DNA of 64,000 nt from Nocardioidaceae bacterium (lineage in GTDB: Bacteria > Actinomycetota > Actinomycetes > Propionibacteriales > Nocardioidaceae): assembly GCA_017744365.1 (NCBI GenBank), contig JAGIBL010000003.1, forward strand, positions 310,001 to 374,000. The letters run 5' to 3'. The first letter of the stretch is position 1. Every line of letters begins with the position of its first letter. Made by a program: the position numbers and the translations under genes. Shown in pieces: positions 15,626-23,949 of the stretch. The notes under the pieces were generated by a model that ran no database searches, had not been told where the DNA came from, and worked only from the letters and a program-made list of their open reading frames with translations.

Positions 15626-18241
15626 ATGCACGTCCTGTCCTCGCCGCGTTCGCGGTTCCTTGCCCTGCTCGCCGCCGCGGCGCTCGCCCTCGTCGGCCTC
15701 ACCGCCGCCCCGGCCAGCGCCGACGCACCGTCGGTGACCATCTCGCCGACCAGCGCCGCGCCCAGCACCATCACCAGCTTCACCGTCACCGTCACCGCGA
15801 CCGCGACCTCCAGCGCGGCGCAGACCCTTTCGATCACCGTCCCGGCCGGCTTCAGCAGCCCGAGCCTGGACTCGTGGACGAAGCCCGGCCCGAGCTGGAC
15901 CGTGGCCGGCCCGGTGAGCGGCACCTGGACCTTCAGCGGGCCCTCCAACGAGAAGCTCAACTCCAGCAACCCCACCCTGGTCGCGCACGTCACCGCGGTG
16001 ACGCCGGCGGCCGGCGGCCCGTACACCTGGACGGTCGGCGGCACCACCAACGGCACCAACACGATCAGCGGGTTCACCTCGCCCGTGGTGACGGTCGGGT
16101 CCGTCGTGCAGGACCAGACGATCACCTTCCCCGCGATCGACCCGCAGGTCTACGGCACCGGCCCGCTCGCGCTGACCGCGACCGCCTCCTCCGGCCTGCC
16201 GGTCAGCTACACCACCACCGGCCCGTGCACCGCGACCGGCTCCTCGCTCTCCTTCGACGGCGCCGGTTCCTGCTCGGTGACCGCGCACCAGGCCGGGAAC
16301 GCGTCCTACCACGCGGCTCCCGACGTGACCCGCACGTTCACCATCGCCCAGGCGCCGCAGACGATCACGTTCGACCCGATCGACACCCAGGTCTACGGCT
16401 CCGGCCCGCTCACCCTGGTCGCGACCGGCGGCGACTCCGGCAACCCGGTGACGTTCACCGCGTCCGGCGCCTGCAGCGTGACCGGTGACCAGCTCGCGCT
16501 GGACGCGGCGGGCAGCTGCACGGTGACCGCGCACCAGGCCGGCAACGCCAACTACCTGGACGCTCCCGACGTGCCGCGCACGTTCTCGATCACCAAGGCG
16601 CACGCGGTGCTCTCGCTGAGCAACCTCGCGCACACGTACGACGGCCTGCCGCACGGCGCGACGGTGACCACGAACCCGGCCGGGCTCGGCACCGTGACCG
16701 TCACCTACGACGGCAGCAGCACCGTGCCGACCGACGCCGGCAGCTACGCGGTGCACGCGACGCTGGACAACCCGAACTACGAGGCCGACCCGGTCGACGG
16801 CACCCTGGTGATCGCGCCGAAGCACGTCACCGGCAGCTTCACCGTCGATGACAAGACCTACGACGGCAACGCCAACGCCACCATCGCGACCTGCGAGGTG
16901 GCCGGCATCGAGGACGGCGACGACGTCACCCTGGACTGCTCGGGCGCGACCTTCGACGGCGCGAACGCGGGCGCGCACACGGCGACCCTCTCCAGCGCGT
17001 CCCTGACCGGCCCGGACGCGGCGAACTACGTGCTCGACGGCGTCGGCACCGCGAGCGGCACGATCAACGCGAAGACCGTCACCGCGACCCTGCAGGCCGG
17101 GGACAAGGTGTACGACGGCAACGACATCGCCTCGGCCACCGCCACCCTGAGTGGCGTCGTGGCCGGTGACGAGCTGCTGGTCAGCGCGGTCGTGGACGCG
17201 GCTCACTTCAGCGACGAGAACGCCGACACCGGCAAGACGGTCACCGCGACCGTGCACCTCGAGGGCACCGCTGCGGGCAACTACACGCTGGCCTCGACCA
17301 CGGTGACGGACACGGCGAACATCAACCCGCTGCACATCACCGGCACGTTCACCGCGCAGAGCAAGGTGTACGACGGCTTCGCCTCCGCCACCGTGACCGG
17401 CCGCGACCTGGTCGGCGCCATTGCCGGCGACGACGTCTACCTGACCGGCGGCACCGCGGCGTTCAGCGACGAGAGCGCGACCCCCGGCAAGACCGTCACC
17501 CTCAGCGGGGCGACCCTGGGCGGGACCGACGCCGGCAACTACGTGCTGGACTCGGTGGCGACCACGACGGCGGACATCACCCCGCTCGCGCTGACCGCCT
17601 CGTTCACCGCGGCGGACAAGCAGTGGGACGGCACCACCGACGCGACCATCCTGACCCGGACGCTGGCCACCCCGGTCGCCGGTGACGACGTGACCCTGGG
17701 GACCAGTGGGACCGCACACTTCGACACCGCCGCGGTCGGAACGGGCAAGACGGTGACGGCCACCGGGTTCGCGCTCTCCGGCGCGGACGCGGGTAACTAC
17801 ACGCTGGCACCGGGTCCGTGGACCACGACCGCGTCGATCAGCCCGCTCTACACCGGCAAGGGCTTCTACCAGCCGGTGGACATGACCCCGGCCGGCGGCC
17901 CGCGCGTCTACAACTCGATCAAGGGCGGCCAGACGGTCCCGCTGAAGTTCGACATCTTCAACGCGGTGACCGGCGTGGAGCAGACCACGCTGGCGGTGTT
18001 CGGGTCCGACCCGACCGCGGCGTTCAAGGTGAGCAAGATCGCCTGCACGGCGACCAGCACCCCGGACGACGCGATCGAGATGGTGTCCACCGGAGCGACC
18101 TCGCTGCGCTACGACACCTCCGGCGGCCAGTACATCCAGAACTGGAAGACCCCGACCGGTGCGGGCACCTGCTACGCCGTCTCGGTGTCCACGGTCGACG
18201 GCACCACCGTCGGTCCGGCGTACTTCAAGATCACCAAGTAG
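15626..18241 (+). CDS. Secreted multi-domain MBG/YDG repeat protein with PxKF C-terminus
   Basis: 871-aa exported protein. Signal peptide of about 35 residues ending APASA-DAPSV. Then a beta-rich N-terminal domain; two MBG-like repeats, each with (Q)TITF...IDxQVYG and SCxVTAHQAGNAxY; a further Ig-like unit (SLSNLAHTYDGLPHGATVT); five YDG-type repeats of about 80 residues, each starting with K(V/T/Q)YDG or QWDG and ending D(A)GNYxL; and a C-terminal PxKF-type segment (YNSIKGGQTVPLKFDIF). It looks like an extended surface or released adhesin/stalk. No LPxTG, so attachment is unclear. ATG 15626 has GGGGGA 5 nt upstream. A strong terminator follows. Confidence 0.83.
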   Translation: MHVLSSPRSRFLALLAAAALALVGLTAAPASADAPSVTISPTSAAPSTITSFTVTVTATATSSAAQTLSITVPAGFSSPSLDSWTKPGPSWTVAGPVSGTWTFSGPSNEKLNSSNPTLVAHVTAVTPAAGGPYTWTVGGTTNGTNTISGFTSPVVTVGSVVQDQTITFPAIDPQVYGTGPLALTATASSGLPVSYTTTGPCTATGSSLSFDGAGSCSVTAHQAGNASYHAAPDVTRTFTIAQAPQTITFDPIDTQVYGSGPLTLVATGGDSGNPVTFTASGACSVTGDQLALDAAGSCTVTAHQAGNANYLDAPDVPRTFSITKAHAVLSLSNLAHTYDGLPHGATVTTNPAGLGTVTVTYDGSSTVPTDAGSYAVHATLDNPNYEADPVDGTLVIAPKHVTGSFTVDDKTYDGNANATIATCEVAGIEDGDDVTLDCSGATFDGANAGAHTATLSSASLTGPDAANYVLDGVGTASGTINAKTVTATLQAGDKVYDGNDIASATATLSGVVAGDELLVSAVVDAAHFSDENADTGKTVTATVHLEGTAAGNYTLASTTVTDTANINPLHITGTFTAQSKVYDGFASATVTGRDLVGAIAGDDVYLTGGTAAFSDESATPGKTVTLSGATLGGTDAGNYVLDSVATTTADITPLALTASFTAADKQWDGTTDATILTRTLATPVAGDDVTLGTSGTAHFDTAAVGTGKTVTATGFALSGADAGNYTLAPGPWTTTASISPLYTGKGFYQPVDMTPAGGPRVYNSIKGGQTVPLKFDIFNAVTGVEQTTLAVFGSDPTAAFKVSKIACTATSTPDDAIEMVSTGATSLRYDTSGGQYIQNWKTPTGAGTCYAVSVSTVDGTTVGPAYFKITK

Positions 18242-18251
18242 GTCCTCGTTC

Positions 18252-18288
18252 CGAAGGCCCCCTGTCCGGTGCGGATGGGGGGCCTTCG
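18252..18288 (+). terminator. Rho-independent-like terminator hairpin
   Basis: CGAAGGCCCCC (18252-18262) pairs perfectly with GGGGGCCTTCG (18278-18288), an 11-bp stem with a 15-nt loop, 10 bp after the stop of the MBG/YDG gene. There is no U-tract, as is usual in high-GC actinobacteria. Confidence 0.75.
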
Positions 18289-18294
18289 TGCGTC

Positions 18295-18300
18295 TACCGT
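18295..18300 (+). promoter_or_regulatory. -10 box of leaderless aminotransferase transcript
   Basis: TACCGT followed by 6 nt and GTG 18307. It lies just after the terminator, so the aminotransferase gene begins its own transcription unit, and the position supports GTG 18307 as start. Confidence 0.5.
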
Positions 18301-18306
18301 GGGCCT

Positions 18307-19482
18307 GTGACCGTCTCCACCCGCTTCACCGTCGCCGCGCGCGCGAACGTGCCGCCCTTCCACGTGATGGATCTGCTCGCCGCCGCGCAGGCCCGGCAGG
18401 CCAGCCACGGGGACCTGGTGAACATGGTCGCCGGCCAGCCCTCCACCGGAGCGCCGGCCGCGGTGCGCGCGGAGGCCAAGCGGCTGCTCGACGAGGACCT
18501 GCTCGGCTACAGCGTGGCCACCGGCATCCCGGCGCTGCGCTCCGCGATCGCCGACCACCACCGTCGTACGTCCGGCATCGACGTCACCGCCGAGGACGTG
18601 GTCGTCACCACCGGCTCCTCGGGTGGCTTCCTGCTCGCGTTCCTCGCCGCCTTCGCGCCCGGCGACCGGGTGGTGATGGCCCGTCCCGGCTATCCCTGCT
18701 ACCGCAACGTGCTGACGGCGCTGGGCTGCGAGGTCGTGGAGATCGACTGCGGACCGTCCACCCGGTTCCAGCCGACCGTGGAACAGGTCGCCGCGGTCGA
18801 AGGGCCCGTCACCGGGCTGGTGATCGCCTCGCCCGCCAACCCGACCGGCACGATGATCCCCGCGGCCGAGCTCGCCGCCCTCGCCGCCTGGTGCGAGCAG
18901 AACGGCGTCCGGCTCATCAGCGACGAGATCTACCACGGCATCACGTACGGCTCGGGAGGATCGATGTCGAGCGCGTGGCAGACCTCGCGCACCGGTGTCA
19001 TCTTCGGCTCGTTCTCGAAGTACTTCTCGATGACCGGCTGGCGGCTCGGCTGGATGGTCGTGCCCGAGGACCTGCGCCGCCCGGTCGACGTGCTCACCGG
19101 CAACTTCACGATCTGCCCGCCGGTCCTCTCCCAGTACGCCGCCCTGGCCGCGTTCACCCCGGAGTCCTACGCCGAGCTCGACGGCCACGTGGCCCGGTAC
19201 GCGCAGAACCGGGCGCTGCTGCTCGAGGGGCTGCCCCGGATCGGCATCGACCGGCTGGCGCCCGCCGACGGCGCGTTCTACGTGTACGCCGACATCGGCC
19301 ACCTCACCGACGACTCCTACGACTGGTGCCTGCGCACGCTGGCCGGGACGGGTGTCGCGATGGCGCCGGGGATCGACTTCGACACCCGGCAGGGCAGCCG
19401 GTACGTGCGGATGTCGTTCGCCGGGAGTGCCGAGGAGATCCTGCGCGGGCTGGACCGGCTGGACGGGTGGGTGCGCCGGTGA
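18307..19482 (+). CDS. Class I/II pyridoxal-phosphate aminotransferase
   Basis: 391-aa fold-type I aminotransferase. Substrate/PLP features seen in order: VNMVAGQPSTGAP (N-terminal substrate loop), TTGSSGGFLLAF (PLP phosphate loop), ASPANPTGTM with the conserved Asn, SDEIYHG with Asp/Tyr, and GSFSKYFSMTGWRLGW containing the PLP-linking Lys. Transfers an amino group between an amino acid and a 2-oxo acid; the exact substrate is not readable. The downstream MOSC gene overlaps by 1 bp (TGATG), so they are probably co-translated, although no obvious shared pathway is known. Confidence 0.9.
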   Translation: MTVSTRFTVAARANVPPFHVMDLLAAAQARQASHGDLVNMVAGQPSTGAPAAVRAEAKRLLDEDLLGYSVATGIPALRSAIADHHRRTSGIDVTAEDVVVTTGSSGGFLLAFLAAFAPGDRVVMARPGYPCYRNVLTALGCEVVEIDCGPSTRFQPTVEQVAAVEGPVTGLVIASPANPTGTMIPAAELAALAAWCEQNGVRLISDEIYHGITYGSGGSMSSAWQTSRTGVIFGSFSKYFSMTGWRLGWMVVPEDLRRPVDVLTGNFTICPPVLSQYAALAAFTPESYAELDGHVARYAQNRALLLEGLPRIGIDRLAPADGAFYVYADIGHLTDDSYDWCLRTLAGTGVAMAPGIDFDTRQGSRYVRMSFAGSAEEILRGLDRLDGWVRR

Positions 19483-20318
19483 TGAGGCTGCGCGGCATCG
19501 GCGTGCACCCGGTCAAGAGCACCGCGATCCGCCCGCTGTCCTCGGCCCTGGTCACGCCCTCCGGGCTGGCCGGCGACCGGCGCTGGATGGTCGTCGACGC
19601 GGACGGGGTGCTGGTCAGCGCCCGGGAGCTGCACGGGCTGTTCCGCATCGTCGCCGACACCGCCGAGACGGACGAAGCCGTCGACGTCGCCTTGCGGCTG
19701 AGCGCCCCCGGGATGCCGGCGCTCGAGGTCGCCGCGCCGGACTCGGACCTGATCGAGGTGACCCTGCACGGCAACGTGCTGCTGGGCCGTCCCGCGAACG
19801 AGGAGACCGGTCGCTGGATCGGCAAGGTCACCGGGCGCGACGACCTGCGCCTGGTCTGGTGCGACGACCCGACCCGGCGCACCTTCGACCGCCCCTGGGC
19901 CAGGCCGGGCGACAGTGCGCCGTACACGGACAGCGCGCCGATCTCGCTGGCCTCACTGGACTCGCTGCGCCGGCTCAACGACTGGATCGCCGAGGGTGCG
20001 CTCGCGCGCGGCGAGGAGCCCCCGGCCCCGCTGCCGGTCGAGCGGTTCCGGCCCAACCTCGTGGTCGAGGGCGCGGAGGCGTTCGCCGAGGACGGCTGGA
20101 CCCGGGTGCGGGTCGGGGAGGTCTGGTTCCGCAAGGTCAAGGACATCGACCGCTGCGTGATGACCACGATCGCGCCCGAGGACCTCAGCACGGGCAAGGA
20201 GCCGATCCGCACCCTGGCGCGGTACCGGCAGTGGGACCACAAGACCTGGTTCGCGATCCACCTGGTCCCCGAGGGCTCCGGGGCGATCGCCGTGGGCGAC
20301 GCCGTCGACGTTCTCTAG
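19482..20318 (+). CDS. MOSC-domain protein
   Basis: 278-aa protein. Residues 1-110 form a MOSC N-terminal beta-barrel (GIGVHPVKSTAI, GLAGDRRWMVVDADG). The C-terminal MOSC domain has ERFRPNLVVEG, WFRKVKDIDRCVMTTIAPE, with the conserved Cys in DRC, and ends in the GDAVDVL pattern. MOSC proteins carry sulfur or molybdenum cofactor on that Cys; the mARC/YcbX group reduces N-hydroxylated compounds. YcbX-like, but without a C-terminal ferredoxin domain. Its TAG stop lies in the first unit of a 9-bp tandem repeat. Confidence 0.88.
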   Translation: MRLRGIGVHPVKSTAIRPLSSALVTPSGLAGDRRWMVVDADGVLVSARELHGLFRIVADTAETDEAVDVALRLSAPGMPALEVAAPDSDLIEVTLHGNVLLGRPANEETGRWIGKVTGRDDLRLVWCDDPTRRTFDRPWARPGDSAPYTDSAPISLASLDSLRRLNDWIAEGALARGEEPPAPLPVERFRPNLVVEGAEAFAEDGWTRVRVGEVWFRKVKDIDRCVMTTIAPEDLSTGKEPIRTLARYRQWDHKTWFAIHLVPEGSGAIAVGDAVDVL

Positions 20319-20337
20319 GTTCTCCAGGTTCTCTAGG
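20311..20337. repeat. Three tandem 9-bp repeats carrying both stop codons
   Basis: TTCTCTAGG (20311-20319), TTCTCCAGG (20320-20328) and TTCTCTAGG (20329-20337) sit between convergent genes. The first copy holds the TAG stop of the MOSC gene; the third, read in reverse, holds the TAG stop of the deacetylase gene. Probably a slipped-strand expansion. No hairpin is evident. Confidence 0.7.
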
Positions 20338-21178
20338 AGGCGAGCGTCCGGCCGCGGAAGGGCAGCCACGGGTCGAGCGCACCGTAGCGCCGGACCGCTG
20401 GGATCACCGGCGCCGGGCCGGCCAGCGCGGTCGCGACGGCGCGGTGGTCGCCGGTGGTCGCCGGGGTGACCATCCGGCCGGCGTCGTTGAGCCGGGTGAA
20501 GCAGTAGCCGCGCCGGCGGGCCTCGTGCACCACGTACGGCACCGCGGCCACCGACGCCGGGGAGTTGGTCACGCCGTCGTGCTGGAGCACCACGTTGCGC
20601 TGGTGCGGGCGCAGGTGGGTCAGGATCTCGCGGGCGATCTGGCGGGAGCTGCCGCCCACCCAGTCACGGGAGTCGATGGTCCACAGCACCGGGGTGAGGC
20701 CGAGGTCGGTCACCAGCCGCCGGACCCGGTCGTCGATGCCGCCGTACGGCGGGCGCATCAGCCGGGTGAACCCGACCCGGTCGGTGCGCAGCTGGCGCCG
20801 GGTGTGCTGGAGCTGCCAGCGGACGTCGCGGTCCGAAAGCCGGGTGAGCAGCGGGTGCGACCAGGTGTGGTTGCCGACCTCGAAGCCGGCGGCGGCGACG
20901 CGGCGGGCCACGTTCGGCGCCGAGGCGACCCGGGAGCCGACCATGAAGAAGACCGCCGGCACCTTCCGGTCGGTGAGGATCTTGAGCAGCCGCGGGGTCT
21001 GGGTGCGCGACGGGCCGTCGTCGAAGGTGAGCACCACGTAGCCGCTGCGGCAGGGCCTTCCGGCGACCGTTCCGCCGGCCGTCGTCGTTGCCTGCGCGGG
21101 CCCGGCGCCGAGCACGACCAGGGCAGCCGCGAGCACGCCGAGAACGACGACATGCCCCTGCAACCGGCCCCACACCAC
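20333..21178 (-). CDS. Secreted polysaccharide deacetylase (NodB domain)
   Basis: About 281 aa. A hydrophobic N-terminal segment (HVVVLGVLAAALVVLGAG) ends in AQA, so it is likely exported. NodB catalytic motifs follow in order: TFDDGPS (motif 1, Asp-Asp metal/base), HTWSHP (motif 2, two metal His), RPPYGG (motif 3), VLWTIDSRDW and VVLQHDG (motif 5). Expected to remove N-acetyl groups from a cell-wall or extracellular polysaccharide. GTG 21178 is chosen; GTG 21175 and ATG 21220 (overlapping the upstream TetR gene by 29 bp) are alternatives. Confidence 0.88.
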   Translation of the reverse strand: MVWGRLQGHVVVLGVLAAALVVLGAGPAQATTTAGGTVAGRPCRSGYVVLTFDDGPSRTQTPRLLKILTDRKVPAVFFMVGSRVASAPNVARRVAAAGFEVGNHTWSHPLLTRLSDRDVRWQLQHTRRQLRTDRVGFTRLMRPPYGGIDDRVRRLVTDLGLTPVLWTIDSRDWVGGSSRQIAREILTHLRPHQRNVVLQHDGVTNSPASVAAVPYVVHEARRRGYCFTRLNDAGRMVTPATTGDHRAVATALAGPAPVIPAVRRYGALDPWLPFRGRTLAS

Positions 21179-21191
21179 GGGCGGAATGATC

Positions 21192-21791
21192 TCAGGCGGT
21201 GAGGCCCCCGGAGAGCACATCCGTCACGTGGCGGACGAATCTGTCGTGTCCGAGGCGCTGGCGCACGCCTGCCTCGCGGGAACGGGCGCGCTCGGCGAGC
21301 GCGGCGGTGAGGAAGGTCACCAGCAGCGCGGACCGTTCCCGGGCCAGGACGGCGCCCAGCTCGGGCTCGAGCAGGGCGTGCAGCCGGTCGAGCTGGGCGC
21401 CCAGCACGGTCCCCACCAGGACGTCGTTGGGGTGCCCGGTGCCGATGCCCGACCAGTCCGCGAGCTGGGCCATGATCCGCAGGAAGTCGCGACCGTCCTC
21501 GGTGCCGAGCAGGGCCGCGGTCGGCCCGACGATCGCCTCGACCACCTCGGGCAGCGACGCGCCTTCGGCCGGCAGCGCGCGGTGCGCCTCCATCGCGGCC
21601 ATGTGCTTGGCCACGATCGCGGTCAGCAGGCCCTGGCGGGAGCCGAAGTGATAGCCGACCGCGGAGTCGTTGCGCTGCCCGGCGTCGCGGACGATGTCGC
21701 TCAGCTTGGCGCCGGCCACTCCGTCACGGGCGAAGCGCTGCTCCCCCGCGCGCAGCAGGCGGGCACGGGTCTCGGTTGCGTCGCGGGCCAC
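21192..21791 (-). CDS. TetR-family transcriptional repressor (P450-linked)
   Basis: 199 aa. N-terminal helix-turn-helix: RARLLRAGEQRFARDG, VAGAKLSDIVRDAGQRNDSAVGYHFGS, then GLLTAIVAKHM, the standard TetR DNA-binding three-helix bundle. The C-terminal half is the ligand/dimer domain. It is divergent from the P450 gene at 21836 with 44 bp between starts, where direct repeats overlap both promoters, so it most likely controls that P450 and itself. GTG start at 21791; on its strand TAGTAT lies 8 nt upstream. Confidence 0.88.
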   Translation of the reverse strand: MARDATETRARLLRAGEQRFARDGVAGAKLSDIVRDAGQRNDSAVGYHFGSRQGLLTAIVAKHMAAMEAHRALPAEGASLPEVVEAIVGPTAALLGTEDGRDFLRIMAQLADWSGIGTGHPNDVLVGTVLGAQLDRLHALLEPELGAVLARERSALLVTFLTAALAERARSREAGVRQRLGHDRFVRHVTDVLSGGLTA

Positions 21792-21800
21792 GGGAGCAGA

Positions 21801-21825
21801 TACTAACGGTGCGCCTTACTAACGG
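21801..21825. promoter_or_regulatory. Direct-repeat operator between TetR and P450 genes
   Basis: TACTAACGG occurs at 21801-21809 and 21817-21825, 16 bp apart, in the 44-bp divergent gap. The first copy overlaps the minus-strand -10 TAGTAT, and the second includes the ACGGAG ribosome site of the P450 gene. Probable TetR binding region (inference from position). Confidence 0.5.
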
Positions 21826-21835
21826 AGATTGTTAA

Positions 21836-23038
21836 ATGACGACGACCTACGATCCGCTCGACCCGGCCTTCCTGGCCGACCCCTATCCCGCGTTCGCGCA
21901 CTTGCGTGAGCACGACCCGGTGCACCACCACCCGGCCGACCACCGGGCGCCGGGCTTCTGGGCGCTGTCCCGGTTCGAGCACGTGTGGGACGCCGTACGA
22001 CGACCCGAGGTGTTCTCCTCGGCGGGCGGGCTGACCTTCTTCCCCGACGAGATCGGCACCCTCGGCCTGCCGCCGAACCTGGTGATGCTCGACCCTCCGC
22101 GGCACACCCGGCTGCGCGCGCTGATCGGCCGCGGCTTCACGCCCCGCCACGTGACCCGGCTCGAGGAGCGGATCCGCGCCTTCGCGCGCGCTCGCCTGCC
22201 CGAGGTCACCGACCTGCACCGGGACTACTCCGCCACCATCCCGACGTTCGTGCTCGCCGAGCTGTTCGGCGTCCCCGAGGAGGACCGGGTGCGGTTCGGA
22301 CCGTGGGTGCAGCAGGTCACCGCGCTCCAGGACAGCACGCTGAACGGCGCCGGGCTCGACGAGAAGCCCGACGGGATCGGCGCGGTCGCCGACCTGCTCA
22401 CGTACTTCTCCGAGGCCATCGCGGATCGTCGTACGCGGCCGGCAGGACACCGCGGCGAGGACCTGATCGGCGCGCTGGTCGACGCCGAGGTCGACGGCGA
22501 GCGGCTCACCGACTGGGACATCCTCGGCTTCTGCTTCGTGGTCACCGCGGGTGGCAGCGACACCACCGCCGGGCTGATATCGCACGCGGTCACGCTGCTC
22601 GGCGAGTTCCCCGAGCAGCGCAAGCTGCTGCTCGACGACCCGGGGCTGATCGGGCCGGCGCTGCTGGAGTTCCTGCGGCTGGAGTCCTCGGTGCAGGGGC
22701 TGGCCCGGACGACCACCCGCGACGTCGAGGTCGGCGGCGTAACCATCCCGGCCGGGGAGAAGGTGATGATGCTCTACGCCGCCGCGAACCGGGACCCGCG
22801 CGAGTTCGGCGAGACCGCCGACCTGCTCGACGTACGGCGAGAGGTGCGCCGGCACCTCTCGTTCAGCAGCGGGCCGCACTTCTGCATCGGCAGCCACCTG
22901 GCCCGACTGCAGGCCCGGGTCGCGCTCGAGGAGCTGCTCGCCGCGCGCCCGTGGATCGCCGTCGACCCGGCCGCGGGAACCCGGCACCCGTCGGCGTTCG
23001 TGCGCGGCTGGACCTCGCTGCCGGTCGTCTCGCCGTGA
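21836..23038 (+). CDS. Cytochrome P450
   Basis: 400-aa soluble bacterial P450. It shows the I-helix oxygen-activation segment VTAGGSDTTAGL (about residue 240), K-helix ExxR in EFLRLESSV, and the heme-binding loop FSSGPHFCIGSH with Cys near residue 347. It needs ferredoxin partners encoded elsewhere. I cannot place it in a CYP family. Divergent TetR control suggests induction by its substrate. The stop is 3 bp from the end of the convergent enoyl-CoA hydratase gene. ATG 21836 follows ACGGAG by 8 nt. Confidence 0.92.
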   Translation: MTTTYDPLDPAFLADPYPAFAHLREHDPVHHHPADHRAPGFWALSRFEHVWDAVRRPEVFSSAGGLTFFPDEIGTLGLPPNLVMLDPPRHTRLRALIGRGFTPRHVTRLEERIRAFARARLPEVTDLHRDYSATIPTFVLAELFGVPEEDRVRFGPWVQQVTALQDSTLNGAGLDEKPDGIGAVADLLTYFSEAIADRRTRPAGHRGEDLIGALVDAEVDGERLTDWDILGFCFVVTAGGSDTTAGLISHAVTLLGEFPEQRKLLLDDPGLIGPALLEFLRLESSVQGLARTTTRDVEVGGVTIPAGEKVMMLYAAANRDPREFGETADLLDVRREVRRHLSFSSGPHFCIGSHLARLQARVALEELLAARPWIAVDPAAGTRHPSAFVRGWTSLPVVSP

Positions 23039-23041
23039 GGG

Positions 23042-23788
23042 CTACTTCTTCTTCGACAAGAAGGCGAGCATCGCCTCGCGGGCCTGGTCGGAGCCGAAGA
23101 GCCGGGCGCTGAGCTCGATCATGTCCTCGGCGTTCGCCTCGAGGTGCTCGAGGATGCCGCGGGCGAGCAGGCCCTTGGTCTCGCGCAGGCCCTGCGGGTG
23201 CGCGGCGAGGAGGCCCAGGGTGGTCTCGGCGACGGCGTCGTCGAGGCCGGCGGCCGGCACGCTGCGGGTGACCAGGCCCATCGCGGCGGCCTCCGCGGCG
23301 TCGAAGGTCCGGCCGGAGAGAAAGGTGTCGTACGCCGCCCTGCTGGTCAGCCGGGGCAGCACCGAGAGCGAGATGACCGCCGGTGCGAGCGCCAGCCGGG
23401 ACTCGGTGAACGCGAACGTGACGTCGTCGCCGCAGATCACGATGTCCGCGGCCGCGACGATGCCCAGCCCGCCGGCCCGCACCGGTCCCGCCAGCCGGAC
23501 CAGGACCGGCTTGGGGTGGGTGAGGATCGTCCGCTGCAGGTCGACCAGCGCCCGCGCGCCCTCGGCCATCGACCCCTCGGCCGCCTCGGAGAGGTCGGCT
23601 CCCGAGCAGAACACCCGGTCCGCCGAGCGCAGCACCACCACCAGCACCTCGTCGTCCCCCGCCGCCCGCTCCAGCCGCTCGAACAGCTCCGCGACCAGCT
23701 GCCGGGACAACGCGTTCCGGTTGTGCGGCGAGTCCAGCGTGATCGTCCCGACCCCGCCCCCCACCTCGAAGTGCACCAGCTCGGTCAT
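23042..23788 (-). CDS. Enoyl-CoA hydratase/isomerase (EchA7-like)
   Basis: 248-aa crotonase-fold enzyme. First oxyanion loop VFCSGADLSEAAEG (about residue 58), second RLAGPVRAGGLGIVAAADI (about 98). The N-terminal GVGTITLDSPHNRNALS is typical. Adds water to, or isomerises, a 2-enoyl-CoA. It is the last gene of the acyl-CoA operon, after a 161-bp gap that contains a repeat cluster. By order it corresponds to mycobacterial echA7 and to atuE (isohexenyl-glutaconyl-CoA hydratase) in the atu pathway. GAGAGAG precedes ATG 23788. Confidence 0.88.
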   Translation of the reverse strand: MTELVHFEVGGGVGTITLDSPHNRNALSRQLVAELFERLERAAGDDEVLVVVLRSADRVFCSGADLSEAAEGSMAEGARALVDLQRTILTHPKPVLVRLAGPVRAGGLGIVAAADIVICGDDVTFAFTESRLALAPAVISLSVLPRLTSRAAYDTFLSGRTFDAAEAAAMGLVTRSVPAAGLDDAVAETTLGLLAAHPQGLRETKGLLARGILEHLEANAEDMIELSARLFGSDQAREAMLAFLSKKK

Positions 23789-23822
23789 GTTCCCTCTCTC
23801 CCCACCGTCGAATCAGGTCTCG

Positions 23823-23889
23823 TGGCCCGCCGAAACCAGCCTTCTGGCCCGCCGAAACCAGCCTTCTGGTTCCTGAAGGAAACCAGAAG
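23823..23889. repeat. Tandem 22-bp repeat plus hairpin inside an operon gap
   Basis: TGGCCCGCCGAAACCAGCCT plus TC, a 22-bp unit, occurs twice back to back (23823-23844 and 23845-23866). Overlapping the end, CTTCTGGTTCC (23863-23873) pairs with GGAAACCAGAAG (23878-23889), leaving one bulged base. GGCGGGCC near 23921 is a further inverted piece of the unit. It lies between the acyl-CoA dehydrogenase and hydratase genes and could set RNA stability or partial termination within the operon. Confidence 0.7.
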
Positions 23890-23949
23890 CCCCGATTGGG
23901 TGAGCCAGGAGGCCTGACTCGGCGGGCCAAAGGGCCGGATTCGCGGAGA

